A stretch of 64,000 nt of DNA from Zobellia russellii (GCF_018728565.1 NZ_JACSOI010000003.1:186001-250000), one strand, 5' to 3'. Numbered from the stretch's first letter, positions 26,786 through 37,100 are shown. Notes: generated by a model not told the origin, from the letters alone. A program made the numbers and translations.

Positions 26786-27421
26786 TTAGTTCTTTTGAAG
26801 CAATACTTCTGCATGAACGGCTACTTCGCTCCATGTTTTGCTAACTCCATCCTTACCCGTATGTAATGCTTCACAGGCTTTGTTGATGGAAGCAACGGCA
26901 TCTAGGGCATCCCACTCTTCTAGATTCATAACACCGTCAAAAACTAGAGAGGTATCCGAAACGGCTTTATGAGTCAAAGGAATAGTTGCAGTGTTACCGT
27001 TAAGTGTAACATCAATAGAGTAATTGTTATCTTCTGAAACATTGAATACACCAGAAATAAGTTCAGTGTTCTCCATTACTCCAAAAAAGAATTCCAGAAT
27101 TTTTGGGTCACGCGTGCCTGTAGCGTCGTTGGTAAACAAACTGCTTACGGGAATGCTAAATTCCGTACCGTCCAAAGCAGCTATAGGAGAATCACCTTCG
27201 TCTGCTTTTGTAATATTTATTTTTGTGAACTTGCCGCCAACCGGTAATTTTTCAGTGGTCTTATAGGCCGTAAAGCTAACCTTAGTAGAATCCTGTATCA
27301 GGGTATAAGTTTCCGTCGCAGCTTGTGCTTCGGTACTTTGCTCTTGTTCTTTTTTAGCTTCTTTACAGCTAAAAGCGCCAACTAACAGTAGTCCAAGGAC
27401 TATCAATTTAATTTTTTTCAT
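26786..27421 (-). CDS. YceI-like lipoprotein
   Basis: Lipoprotein of 211 residues (Cys19 in GAFSC). A GTG two codons upstream is less likely than the ATG at 27421. After a Glu/Gln-rich linker the YceI-type lipocalin barrel begins: STKVSFTAYKTTEKLPVGGKF, then DPKILEFFFGVM, where typical YceI proteins have DPHFF. Such barrels bind polyisoprenoid-like or other amphipathic ligands. This member is a diverged subtype that lacks the usual late YceI signature. A full -7 box precedes it. Confidence 0.75.
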   Translation of the reverse strand: MKKIKLIVLGLLLVGAFSCKEAKKEQEQSTEAQAATETYTLIQDSTKVSFTAYKTTEKLPVGGKFTKINITKADEGDSPIAALDGTEFSIPVSSLFTNDATGTRDPKILEFFFGVMENTELISGVFNVSEDNNYSIDVTLNGNTATIPLTHKAVSDTSLVFDGVMNLEEWDALDAVASINKACEALHTGKDGVSKTWSEVAVHAEVLLQKN

Positions 27422-27449
27422 GTTCACTGTGAATTTTTAGGTTTGGCAT

Positions 27450-27457
27450 CAAAGTTA
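27450..27457 (-). promoter_or_regulatory. -7 promoter box of the YceI-like gene
   Basis: The minus strand reads TAACTTTG, a full match to TAnnTTTG, 28 nt before the ATG at 27421. Confidence 0.5.
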
Positions 27458-27551
27458 ATCATTCTTACAGCGAAACCAAGGTAGGATCAAGACGATTTTA
27501 ATACATAAAAACTGAATGGGTGCGTAGTTTTTAAAGAAGATATTTCTTGCT

Positions 27552-28772
27552 TCATTCTATAAGTGTGGTTACAACCTGTGTTTTGCTATGTAAGGTCTTG
27601 TGAACGGGGCACTTATCCGCAATTTGAAGAATACGTAATTTCTGTTTTTCGTCTAGATCGGCAGTAAGTTTTATTTCCCTTGTAAAAGTGTCAATTTTTG
27701 CGGCATCTGATTCACAATCTTTACAATCTGCGGCGTGACTACGACTATAGGAAGTATGCACTTCTATATTGTCTATTTTCCACCCTTTTCTTTTGGCGTA
27801 CATCTGAACGGTCATTGCCGTACAAGCCGAAAGACCGGCAGAAACCAACTCGTAAGGAGAAGGTCCAAAATCGTTACCGCCTACATCAACAGGTTCATCG
27901 GCCAGCATAAAATGGTTGCCTACTTTCATTTGAGTGGAAAAATCATCATCAAAATCTAAACTGGCCACTACTTGATGTTTTGTTTTTGGTTCTTCAGCGC
28001 GCTCTGTATCTATTTCTAGATATCGTTTGGCCCATCCGGAAATGACCTCACCGGCATATAGCGAGTCTTTTTTGTTGGATAGCAAATGGTCCGCGCCATC
28101 TAAGGAAACAAAACTTTTGGGATGGTGGGCGGCTACATATATTTCTTCGGCATTTTTTATTTCTACTGTGCTGTCTTGGGGCGAATGTAGAATAAGCAGA
28201 GGTTTACGGAGTTTGCTCAATGTTTGTGGTAGCGACTTGTGCTGCAAGTCGTCCAAGAACTGTTTTTTAATGGTAAAGTCTCTACCACTAAGATTAATAA
28301 CCGCTTTTCCGGTTTTTTCAATTTCCGGAATTCCACTTTGCAGTAGGTGCTCTATATGAACGGGATTAGACGGTGCTCCTATGGTTGCTAGGGCGTTAAC
28401 GGAACTTATCTTATCGGCAGCAAATATAACAGCGGCTCCTCCTAATGAATGGCCTACCAAAAGGGTAGGGGCTTTGTAATTATCTTTTAGATAGGACGCG
28501 GCGGCAACAAGGTCTTCAACATTACCGGAAAAATTAGTGTCGGCAAAGTCTCCTTCGCTTTCTCCCAAACCAGTAAAATCAAAACGTAAAACCCCAAATC
28601 CGTTTGCGGTAAGCGCCTTACTTATATTACGTACGGCAGCTAAATTTTTGGTACAGGTGAAACAATGCGCAAAAATGCCAAAATTATGCGGGTGCCTGTT
28701 GGCGGGCAATTCTAACCTGCCTATTAGACTCTGCCCGTCTTTGTTCTGAAAAGTAACCTTCTGAAGTTTCAT
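27552..28772 (-). CDS. alpha/beta hydrolase-OsmC fusion protein
   Basis: A 406-residue two-domain protein. Residues 1-255 form an alpha/beta hydrolase with HCFTCTKN, Ser109 in VGHSLGG and the late acid/histidine pair in SPQDSTVE and DGADHLL. Residues about 270-406 form an OsmC/Ohr-type domain with its two reactive cysteines in GLSACTAMTVQ and ADKCPVHKTL. OsmC proteins reduce organic hydroperoxides. The fusion could cleave an ester and then detoxify a peroxide product, which is inference. The same fusion is known in other Bacteroidota, so it is not an assembly error. Confidence 0.92.
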   Translation of the reverse strand: MKLQKVTFQNKDGQSLIGRLELPANRHPHNFGIFAHCFTCTKNLAAVRNISKALTANGFGVLRFDFTGLGESEGDFADTNFSGNVEDLVAAASYLKDNYKAPTLLVGHSLGGAAVIFAADKISSVNALATIGAPSNPVHIEHLLQSGIPEIEKTGKAVINLSGRDFTIKKQFLDDLQHKSLPQTLSKLRKPLLILHSPQDSTVEIKNAEEIYVAAHHPKSFVSLDGADHLLSNKKDSLYAGEVISGWAKRYLEIDTERAEEPKTKHQVVASLDFDDDFSTQMKVGNHFMLADEPVDVGGNDFGPSPYELVSAGLSACTAMTVQMYAKRKGWKIDNIEVHTSYSRSHAADCKDCESDAAKIDTFTREIKLTADLDEKQKLRILQIADKCPVHKTLHSKTQVVTTLIE

Positions 28773-28807
28773 TTACACTTGTTTTCGTAAAACGACACCT
28801 TGGTTTG

Positions 28808-29506
28808 CTATAAACTGCCACTGTCATTTTTATTGAATATACCTCTTAGGTCGGGATTATAGAAAACACCTATCTGCAATCTATCAAAATTTGCCGAAGG
28901 GAAGTGATTTTTAAGATAACCTGCCTGTACACTAAGGTTGTGCGTTACATTTATGCCAAGGGCCGCATATAAGCGGTTTTGCCCAAAAACTTCATCTTGG
29001 AGATTCAAGAAAATCTCATCATAAAAATTCAGGAAAAAAGTATTGGTCAGGGGCAGGGTGACCTGCAATCTATATCTAGCTCTGTGCTGGGTATCCGTAG
29101 TTTCCCCAAAATCCAAAAAACGTTGTTCAAGCCTATAACGGTGCTCAAATAGAAAATCGCCAACCTTGTTTTTTAGGATAAGTTGCTCAAAAATACGGTG
29201 TTCCTTGGAATTGGTCTCATCCGGGAATTCCTCAAAAGTACCATCGGTAGTAATATACCCGTAACCCATAGTGGCTATGGCATTTGGGTTAATATGGTAG
29301 TTTAGTCCTGTACGCAATAATAGCTGATTGAAGTTTTTTGCCTGTTCATAATAGCGTAGTTGGCCTTCGGTATGAATACTGAATTTTTCAGATACTCTAT
29401 TAGTTCCAAAATACATATGCCAACTACCTAGGCTGTTCTCGCCAGTTTCTTGGGCATTGCTAAAAATTGAACATAGAAAAGTGAGACTTAGTAAAATTCG
29501 CTTCAT
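28808..29506 (-). CDS. DUF2490 outer-membrane protein
   Basis: Exported protein of 232 residues with a short signal peptide (ILLSLTFLCSIFSNA). The mature part consists of amphipathic beta strands typical of DUF2490: GSWHMYFGTNRVSEKFSIHTEGQLRYYE, then EHRYRLEQRFL and RARYRLQVTLPL. Predicted outer-membrane barrel of unknown function. It is separated by 35 bp from the fusion gene, and the two lie on the same strand. Confidence 0.82.
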   Translation of the reverse strand: MKRILLSLTFLCSIFSNAQETGENSLGSWHMYFGTNRVSEKFSIHTEGQLRYYEQAKNFNQLLLRTGLNYHINPNAIATMGYGYITTDGTFEEFPDETNSKEHRIFEQLILKNKVGDFLFEHRYRLEQRFLDFGETTDTQHRARYRLQVTLPLTNTFFLNFYDEIFLNLQDEVFGQNRLYAALGINVTHNLSVQAGYLKNHFPSANFDRLQIGVFYNPDLRGIFNKNDSGSL

Positions 29507-29712
29507 TAAAATTTAGGGATTTAGTTTTCTTTGGAAAACGTGTTGAGTGTTGGTAAAGCGATAAATATACCAAAAACTTTAAACCTCAATTCTTAAAAGG
29601 GTGTTAAGGGGAGAGTATAGTTGCTGAGAAAAAAATAAAGATTCTTATTTATCCATAGATAAAAATGCTTTTTCACCTCCACTTTAGTACATTATGTAAA
29701 GTGAGAGGAACA

Positions 29713-29756
29713 AAAAAATCCTACTTTCAGATGACTATCAAACATTGAAAGCAGGA
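29713..29756 (-). terminator. terminator at the end of the copper locus
   Basis: TCCTACTTTCA (29719-29729) pairs with TGAAAGCAGGA (29746-29756) with one wobble. On the minus strand a T-run follows. It lies 20 bp after the stop of the barrel gene. Confidence 0.7.
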
Positions 29757-29775
29757 CTTTTAAGAAAAAGATAAA

Positions 29776-30792
29776 TTATAGATTAATATTCAAATAAACT
29801 GAAACCCGATTGCGCAGTTCCACTTTATCACTATTTAAGTTTTGTGAAATTGGAAGCATCCCGGTCAATCCTAAAGCGTATCTATTGTAGCTGGCTTCTA
29901 CACTTAATTTTCCCAGGAAAACATCCCCTTTGGTATCTGCCACATCAAAGCCTATTTCTTTATTGGTTCCATATATTTCTTCGGCAAGGCCAATAATTGG
30001 CGTTATGGCCATATCCGAAACATAATACGTTTTAAAGGCATTGATACCCAAATTCAATTGATTTCCGAATTGATAGTCTTTTGGATTTTTCGTTTTAATG
30101 GTGTAGTTGGCCATAGTGCTTATACCCCAATTTCTGTAGGTGAAGCCATAATTCATGGCCAGTACATAATCCCAACTACCATTGCCCAGTTGAAAACTTG
30201 GGTTAACACTCCCCTCATTATTATCTTTGTCATATTTGCCGGTAGGCATTTTAATACCTCCTCCTAATTGAAGATAGTGTTCCGTTTTAATGGAAACGAT
30301 AGTGTCCGGAGTGGATTTTAGTAAATTATAGTACCCTAGAACACTAATATCTCCGATACCGTTAATGTTCTGTTCCGTATTATCTGGAAGAACCCTGTTG
30401 TGGAATTGATAAGGTACAATGACATTTAGGATGGCTCTCTTGGTAATGGGTACATTGGCCCAAGCTTGTACGGTGTTGAAGTTTTCTGTAATCCAAGGAG
30501 AATCAGCAAAAATACCATCTCTAGACCGGTACTCTTGCCCAATATAGCGTATGCCTATAAAGTTATTGTTAAGTCCGGTGCCATACCCCATACTTCCTCC
30601 GCTACTGCCGCAACCGCAGGTGTCACAAAAATCAAAATATTCACCATCATAATGTATGTGTGTAGCACAATTGTTTGGAGTTGGGTCTATGTTTGTAATC
30701 TTATTATTACTGTAAGAGATGGCCGTAAAAAAGCCAACACATACGCAAGTTAAAAACCGGCACCAGGTTTTAGTATTCTGAAAATCGTTCAT
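29776..30792 (-). CDS. outer-membrane barrel protein with N-terminal cysteine cluster
   Basis: Exported protein of 338 residues. After the signal region come Cys42 with a nearby THIH and a compact cluster FDFCDTCGCGSSGG (Cys56, Cys59, Cys61), then beta strands that fit a transporter-type barrel ending in VSVYLNINL. The cysteine cluster looks like a metal site. Its ATG overlaps the end of the diheme peroxidase gene by 23 bp, so the two are translationally coupled. With MbnP-like and peroxidase neighbours, a copper-related role is likely. Confidence 0.75.
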   Translation of the reverse strand: MNDFQNTKTWCRFLTCVCVGFFTAISYSNNKITNIDPTPNNCATHIHYDGEYFDFCDTCGCGSSGGSMGYGTGLNNNFIGIRYIGQEYRSRDGIFADSPWITENFNTVQAWANVPITKRAILNVIVPYQFHNRVLPDNTEQNINGIGDISVLGYYNLLKSTPDTIVSIKTEHYLQLGGGIKMPTGKYDKDNNEGSVNPSFQLGNGSWDYVLAMNYGFTYRNWGISTMANYTIKTKNPKDYQFGNQLNLGINAFKTYYVSDMAITPIIGLAEEIYGTNKEIGFDVADTKGDVFLGKLSVEASYNRYALGLTGMLPISQNLNSDKVELRNRVSVYLNINL

Positions 30793-31819
30793 CGTTTATA
30801 TAAGTTTCATCGGTTAGTGTATTTAAAAAAGCCACCAACACATTTTTTTCGTTTTCGGTAAGGGCTATGCCCAAAATACCGTCTTGTTTTAGAATAGGAT
30901 CTAGAGTAGGAGAATCCGTAACCGACCCGCTGTAAAAATCCAGTACCGCCTCTAAAGTGCCAAATCTACCATCGTGCATGTATGGAGCGGTAAGGGCCAC
31001 ATTTCTTAAACTGGGCACTTTAAATTTGTAGCGATCTGCGGCATCTCCGCTAACTTCTTCACGGCCTATATCATTTAGTGAAGGGTTTGGAGGCAGACCA
31101 TTGTTTCTAAAAGCATCATCGCTAAAAAGATCAGTAGCGTGGCAGGATGCACATTTATTTTGAAAAACGGATAGTCCTTCCAATTCTTCCGCGGTAAAAG
31201 TCCCGCCTTCTTCTTGGCGTACGTATGCATCATATTTAGAATTTGAGGACACCATCATAACCATAAACTGGGCAAGGGCTTTAAGGAAATTTTCGTTGTT
31301 TACTTCCCCATCTTCAAAAGCGGAGGCAAACAAACGGTTGTATTCATCATCACTTTTAATTTTGTTTATGACATTGCTTACCGTTTCACCCATTTCTACT
31401 TCATTGGTAATGGGTATGATAGGAAACAAGTCCAAATGATTTGTGGCTCCGTCCCAAGCAAATTCTTTCATAAAAGCGGCATTCTGTATGGCAGGAGTGT
31501 TTCTAACGCCTTCCAAATCATCTATACCATGACTAAATTGATGACCATGATGCGTAAAAGCAGTTCTTTGTTCGTGACAAAAACCACATGATATAAATCC
31601 ATTGCTGGATAGGCGGCCATCATAAAAAAGCTTCTTTCCAAGCTCAAAGCCTATTTTGGTAGGCGGATTGGCCTCCAAGTTATAAGTTGCCTCAGGGAAA
31701 TTAGAAGGTACAGAGAACTCCAATGGTTCATTAATAGCTTGGTACTCATCTTCATTGGAAGCGCTACAAGAATATAAAACCAGCGATAGTAATGCTGTAT
31801 ATAGGATTGTTTTAAGCAT
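30770..31819 (-). CDS. diheme cytochrome c peroxidase, MauG/MbnH-like lipoprotein
   Basis: Lipoprotein of 349 residues; the ATG at 31819 opens into a lipobox (LVLYSC, Cys18), while the longer frame would be non-canonical. Two heme c motifs are seen, CGFCH and CASCH, in the cytochrome c peroxidase/MauG fold (GKKLFYDGRLSSNG, then PSLRNVALTAPYMHDGRF). MbnH, a MauG relative, oxidises a tryptophan of MbnP to kynurenine. The adjacent gene is MbnP-like and keeps a Trp-rich motif, so the same chemistry is plausible. It could also be a plain peroxidase. Confidence 0.88.
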   Translation of the reverse strand: MLKTILYTALLSLVLYSCSASNEDEYQAINEPLEFSVPSNFPEATYNLEANPPTKIGFELGKKLFYDGRLSSNGFISCGFCHEQRTAFTHHGHQFSHGIDDLEGVRNTPAIQNAAFMKEFAWDGATNHLDLFPIIPITNEVEMGETVSNVINKIKSDDEYNRLFASAFEDGEVNNENFLKALAQFMVMMVSSNSKYDAYVRQEEGGTFTAEELEGLSVFQNKCASCHATDLFSDDAFRNNGLPPNPSLNDIGREEVSGDAADRYKFKVPSLRNVALTAPYMHDGRFGTLEAVLDFYSGSVTDSPTLDPILKQDGILGIALTENEKNVLVAFLNTLTDETYINDERFSEY

Positions 31820-31892
31820 TTTAATCAAATTAAGACAACCGGCCATACGAAAGCCGGTTGCCAATTATTGTTGCTGTAACAGCAGTACCTTT

Positions 31893-32693
31893 TTAGTGAC
31901 CGTTACCGTTATGAATATGGTCTACTACAAAAATTTCAGAGGTGTTAACGGCAATCTGAGGAGATTTTTCAGCATCAACCATGATAACTTGCTTTTCAGT
32001 AAGTTCAATACTGTTGGTGCCACCTACCAATATTTTGGAGGCGTCAATTTTTAGGTGAATGTTAGAATCTATTCCATCTCCAATAACTACATTTTCCGGT
32101 AGTGCAAGGGTAACTTCTTTGTAGTTATCCAGACTTGACCCATGACTTCCCATATGAATTTTAAACTCTGTAGCTTCGGTTATAGTCTCGGAGGTAAACG
32201 TCCCTTCAAAGTTCAAGAATTTGTAACCGGCTTGCCAAGACCACATCATATTGTTTTCTTCTGCTAGCGTTAAGAAATCACCTTGTCCTTCAGCACCTTG
32301 TAAATATTTTTCCTGGTCAACGCCAACTCCAAATTTCACGGTAGTGTATTCGCCGGCAGGAATGTCCGCAAGGGCAATTAGATCTTCTTCCCTTTCTTGA
32401 TTGATAATAAAATAACTATCGTCTTTAGCGTAGATATACTCTTCCCCGTCTTTATTAATAAAACTAATGTTGCTTATAATGTAGCTAAAACGGTTTACGG
32501 TAATTACTTCGCCGTTGGCATTAGCTGTATTGGCAGTCCCTAAGACAAGGTCGTTGCCGTTATAGCCATTGTCAAATTTTAAAGATATTTCACCACTTCC
32601 GGTTAGGGTTTCCTCGTTAACGTCATCATTGTCTGAACAAGAGGTTAGAACTAGTGCGAAAATGGCTGAAAGGGCTAATAATGATTTTTTCAT
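31893..32693 (-). CDS. MbnP-like copper-binding lipoprotein
   Basis: Lipoprotein of 266 residues (Cys19, LVLTSC). The MbnP-type beta-sandwich shows ISLKFDNGYNG, RFSYIISNISFIN, the MMWSWQAGYKFLNFEG block and HMGSHGSS. It ends in a short His-rich tail DHIHNGNGH that could bind metal. MbnP family proteins bind copper near methanobactin genes, but relatives occur widely without methanobactin. Here it is followed by the MauG/MbnH-like peroxidase 73 bp downstream on the same strand. Confidence 0.85.
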   Translation of the reverse strand: MKKSLLALSAIFALVLTSCSDNDDVNEETLTGSGEISLKFDNGYNGNDLVLGTANTANANGEVITVNRFSYIISNISFINKDGEEYIYAKDDSYFIINQEREEDLIALADIPAGEYTTVKFGVGVDQEKYLQGAEGQGDFLTLAEENNMMWSWQAGYKFLNFEGTFTSETITEATEFKIHMGSHGSSLDNYKEVTLALPENVVIGDGIDSNIHLKIDASKILVGGTNSIELTEKQVIMVDAEKSPQIAVNTSEIFVVDHIHNGNGH

Positions 32694-32888
32694 TGGTAAA
32701 TATATTATGTTGAATGGTTTGCCTAATGCAGTCTATTTTTTTCTGCATCAGGAACCGAATTCAATAGATTTTTTTGAATTATTGTTTACGAAAGGGATGC
32801 TCCAATTCTAAAAAGGTGAAGCATGTTGAATATGTGCGCTTATCCCTGTTTTTTAAAACACGGATAAAAGCAATTCTGCAGAAATGGA

Positions 32889-33266
32889 TTAAGCCAACTC
32901 GGGTGGTTGGGCTATATCGTAAGTTAAGAGAAGGGAAATTAAATTGGATTCAGTTTTATAGTTCCCTTGTGGTGTGTAAAAGGTATCAACACCAAAATCT
33001 ATTTGTAGGAGAGATTGAAAGAAAACAACGGTCTGTATCTCTACTTTTGACTGTTTTTCCCCAAAAGGGTTTTTACTATTTTCTTCGGATTCTTTGGCGA
33101 GCTGCTTGGCAAGATAACATTTACCGTCACAGTTAAGCATTGGTTTGTCTTTGTTCTCGCAGAGTACGTTTACAATATAATCGTAGTTGGCAATATACTC
33201 GGCCACTGGCCAAAGGGGTTTGACCATCATTACAAAAGTTACGAAAAGTACTACGTACTGCTTCAT
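32889..33266 (-). CDS. small exported protein with CxxxC metal-type motif
   Basis: A 125-residue protein I do not recognise by name. It has an N-terminal hydrophobic segment (VVLFVTFVMMVKPLWPV), then a cysteine cluster: Cys36, Cys46 and Cys50 in LCENKDKPMLNCDGKCYLAK. The rest is polar. The arrangement suggests metal or thiol chemistry at the membrane. It lies first in the copper locus, 195 bp before the MbnP-like gene. The -7 box lies only 4 nt before its ATG, so the mRNA is probably leaderless. Confidence 0.7.
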   Translation of the reverse strand: MKQYVVLFVTFVMMVKPLWPVAEYIANYDYIVNVLCENKDKPMLNCDGKCYLAKQLAKESEENSKNPFGEKQSKVEIQTVVFFQSLLQIDFGVDTFYTPQGNYKTESNLISLLLTYDIAQPPELA

Positions 33267-33270
33267 GGTG

Positions 33271-33278
33271 CAAAAATA
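33271..33278 (-). promoter_or_regulatory. -7 promoter box abutting the ATG (leaderless prediction)
   Basis: The minus strand reads TATTTTTG, then CACC, then ATG. The geometry is identical to that of the FAD-dependent dehydrogenase gene at 8316. Confidence 0.5.
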
Positions 33279-33343
33279 GTTCCTTTTTTCAATTGATGAC
33301 AGGATAAAGGCAAAAAAAGGGTATACTTAACCGAAAGCACCTC

Positions 33344-33952
33344 TTATTTTTTTTCGAAGATGCCAAATAGCTCGTTACCGCTCCTTGGCGGTATAGAATT
33401 ATGGCATTTTAAGAAAGTTTTTGTTTTGAAAAACGGACTCAAATATTTTAAATACAATTTTTTATTACCTCCAAAGGGGCGTTTTTCCATGTCACCCGTC
33501 AATGAAACATTAAACCACACCCCTACTAATTTCCCCGAAGGTTTTAAAAGACTGGCCATTTGTTGAGCATAACGTGTGCGGTTGTCATCTGTAGGAACAA
33601 AGGAGCAGAAAAAGGTTTGTTCCAAAATAAGGTCGTACTGTCCTTTGTGGAGAAAGAAGTTTTCAAGCAGCAAATTGTTCTTTGGAAATTTAGGGTTTCG
33701 CTCTTGAAATTTCTTCAAGGGAATGTCGGAAATGTCCATTACATATACATTCTTAAATCCTTGCTCCCAAAGATATTCGGCTTCATAGGCGTTTCCGGCA
33801 CCAGGTATTAAAATTGATAGGTCTTTATCCGCTAATTGATCAACGTATGTTTTTATAGGAGTGGAAGGGTAGCCTATATCCCATCCCGTGTTGTTTTCCT
33901 TATAGCGTTGTGTCCAATAAGTACGCAGCTCGTTCATCGTATTTTTTGCCAT
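33344..33952 (-). CDS. TPMT-family SAM-dependent methyltransferase
   Basis: A 202-residue methyltransferase of the thiopurine/halide S-methyltransferase type. Family features are YWTQRYKENNTGWDIGYPS at the start, the SAM loop LIPGAGNAYEAEYL, the VYVMDIS acidic end of beta 2 and FFCSFVPTDDNRTRYA. Substrates in the family include thiols, halides, selenium and tellurium species; the one here is unknown. Either Met1 (33952) or Met6 (33937) could be the start. Cytoplasmic. Confidence 0.85.
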   Translation of the reverse strand: MAKNTMNELRTYWTQRYKENNTGWDIGYPSTPIKTYVDQLADKDLSILIPGAGNAYEAEYLWEQGFKNVYVMDISDIPLKKFQERNPKFPKNNLLLENFFLHKGQYDLILEQTFFCSFVPTDDNRTRYAQQMASLLKPSGKLVGVWFNVSLTGDMEKRPFGGNKKLYLKYLSPFFKTKTFLKCHNSIPPRSGNELFGIFEKK

Positions 33953-34063
33953 GAAATTAATCCGAAATTTCCAATGACTATAAAATTCAGGTCAAAGTGT
34001 ATTAATTTTATCCCAAAATTGTATTTCTGACACTTCCTTTTGGGCGATTAGAAAGCTAATCCT

Positions 34064-34071
34064 TACATTTA
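34064..34071 (+). promoter_or_regulatory. probable -7 box of the ThuA fusion gene
   Basis: TACATTTA is a 7/8 match to TAnnTTTG. A TTTTG (34038-34042) stands 21 nt upstream as a possible -33 element. The ATG follows 44 nt later. Confidence 0.4.
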
Positions 34072-34115
34072 AAACTTGTTTCTAAACTAACCCAACATAT
34101 TCAAGTATATCATTT

Positions 34116-37100
34116 ATGAAAAAAACAGTATCCATTTTGGTCCTGATGGTAGGACTGATTCTAGCCGGTTGTGGTGACGGTAATCAAAAAAGAGAAGGTA
34201 AACCTAAAGTTTTGGTCTTTTCCAAAACATCTGGTTGGAAACATAAATCCATTCCGGCCGGTATAGCTGCTATTCAGAAATTGGGAGGTGAACAAGGTTT
34301 TGAAGTGGACACCACAAAAAATTCCGAACTTTTTAACGAGGATAATTTAAAGCAATATTCCGCAATTATCTTTTTAAGCACTACGCTAAATGTTTTGGAT
34401 GCCAAGCAAGAGGCCGCTTTTGAACGCTACATTCAAGCAGGTGGTGGTTTCGTTGGCGTGCACGCAGCAGCCGATACGGAATACGATTGGGGTTGGTACA
34501 CCAAATTGGTTGGGGCACAGTTTCGCAGTCATCCTAAAGGCACACCGGAAGCCGATTTTATTGTTACGGACAGAAACTTTGGGGCAACGGAGTTTTTTAC
34601 GGATTCCGTTTGGCACAGAAGTGATGAAATCTATAACTATAACAAACTAAACCCAGATGTTCATGTGGTCATGACCGTTGATGAGTCTACTTACGAAGGA
34701 GGAACAAATGGAGATAATCATCCATTTGCATGGTACCATGAATATGATGGTGGTAGAGCTTTTTACACCGGAGCGGGACATACGGACGAAACCTTTTCCG
34801 AGGAACTGTTCTTAAAACATTTACTTGGAGGTATCAACTATGCCATTGGTGAAAATAAAGTTTTGGATTACTCCAAAGCTACTACGCGGATACCACCGGA
34901 TGTGGACCGTTTTACTAAAAAGCAGTTGAGCGTAGGTGAATTTTTTGAACCTACAGAAATGGCTGTATTACCTAATAATGATGTGTTAATCGCACAGCGT
35001 CGCGGTCAGATTGCTTTATATAGCGATGCTACCCAGGAGCTAAAGGAAATAGCCTCTTTGGATGTGTATTTTAAAACCTTGAATACCCCAGGTGTTAATG
35101 CCGAAGAAGGTTTAATGGGACTCCAGAAAGACCCTGATTTTGCTACGAACAATTGGATATACCTTTACTATGCACCCACCGGAGATGAATGGGTAAACCG
35201 TTTATCTCGCTTTAAGTATAAAGATGGGGTGTTGGATATGGATTCCGAGCAGGTGATATTGGATGTAGCCTCACAACGTGAAATTTGTTGTCATACCGGA
35301 GGGTCAATTGCATTTGGGCCGGACAAATTGTTGTATCTCTCAACGGGTGACAACTCCACTCCGTTTAACGAAAAAGGAGTAAAATACGTTAACAATGGGT
35401 ATGCACCGTTAAACGATATTCCCGGTCATGAGCAATATGATGCGCGTAGGTCGTCTGGGAATACCAATGACCTTAGGGGGAAAATTATCAGAATAAAAAT
35501 AAATGAAGACGGTAGTTATGATATTCCTGAGGGCAACTTGTTCGCGGAGGGAACGGAAAAAACGCGTCCGGAAATTTATACCATGGGACACAGAAATCCG
35601 TACCGTATTTCAGTAGACCAAAAGAACAGTACTTTGTATTGGGGTGAAGTAGGACCAGATGCTCGTAAAGACGAGTTTGAAACCCGTGGCCCTAAAGGTT
35701 ATGATGAAATGAACAGAGCTACGGAAGCCGGTAATTTTGGTTGGCCTTTATTTATAGGAAACAACAAGCCGTATGTAGACTATGATTATGAAAATGGGGA
35801 GAGTGGTATCACTTTTGACCCAGAAAAGCCTATAAACGATTCTAGGAACAATACGGGGCTTCATGAGCTTCCTCCTGCAAAATCCGCTTACATCTACTAT
35901 CCGTACGATGAAACCAAAGAATTTCCCGAAGTGGGTACCGGTGGTAGAAATGCCATGGCAGGACCAACCTATTATTCGGATTTATATCCAAACGGAGGTA
36001 GTCTTCCCGATTATTTTAACGGAAAGACCATTATTTACGAATGGATGCGAGGATGGATGAAAGCCGTAAGTTTCTTTGAAGACGGTACATTAAATAAAAT
36101 GGAACCGTTTGCTTCGGATATTAAGGTGAATAACTTGATCGATATGGAAATGGGACCTAACGGAAGAATCTATTTACTAGAATACGGAAGTGGTTGGTTT
36201 ACCCAAAATGAAGATTCTGGTTTAAGTTATATTGAATACAATGGAGGAAACCGACCACCAATTATAGATAATATGATCGTAGATCATACTTCCGGTAAAT
36301 TACCACTTACGGTTAACGCTAAAGTAGAGGCAAGAGATCGTGAAGACGATGCTATTTCCTATATATGGAACTTAGGTAACGGAGAAACAAAAGAAACTTC
36401 CGAACCGGAAATCAGCCATACATTTAGCACTCCAGGCGAATACAATATTTCCGTAGAAGTAAAGGATGCCCAAGGCGATGCCGTTAAAAGTAAGGTAGTT
36501 CCTATTGTTGCGGGTAATTCCAGACCAGAGGTAGCTATTAACCTTGGAGATGGCAGCACTACTTTTGAAAAAGGGGTTCCCGTAACCTATGAAGTAAAAG
36601 CTACGGATGCCGATGGGGATGCAATTGACCCTAAGAACATTTATGTATCGGTAGATTATTTAGAGAGCTTTGATGAACAAAGTATGTCTTTGGGCCATCA
36701 AGAGGTTTCAGCAGCTGTTACCGGAAAGGCCCTTACACAAGGTATGGATTGTAAGACCTGTCATAAAGAGTCCGGTCCTTCAATTGGTCCAAACTATACA
36801 GATGTAGCTAATAAATATAGTAAAGACAAAAGAGCAAAGTCTTACCTTCAGAAGAAAATTGTTTCTGGTGGTGGCGGAGTTTGGGGAGAAGTGGTAATGC
36901 CTGCACACCCAAACATTACGCAAGACGAAACAAGGCAAGTGGTAGAATACATTATGTCTTTAGCAGATACTTCGGCCAAGGTTAAATCGCTTCCTGCATC
37001 GGGTAGTATTGTACCTAAACCTACAAAAGATGATAAGGTTATGGTCATAACCGCATCCTATACGGATAAAGGTCAAGAAGGAACTATACCACTTACCGGT

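Noticed and set aside
27552-28772. Hydrolase-OsmC fusion considered as a missing stop or assembly error
   Set aside because: The frame is continuous, both domains are complete, and the same fusion is known in other Bacteroidota.
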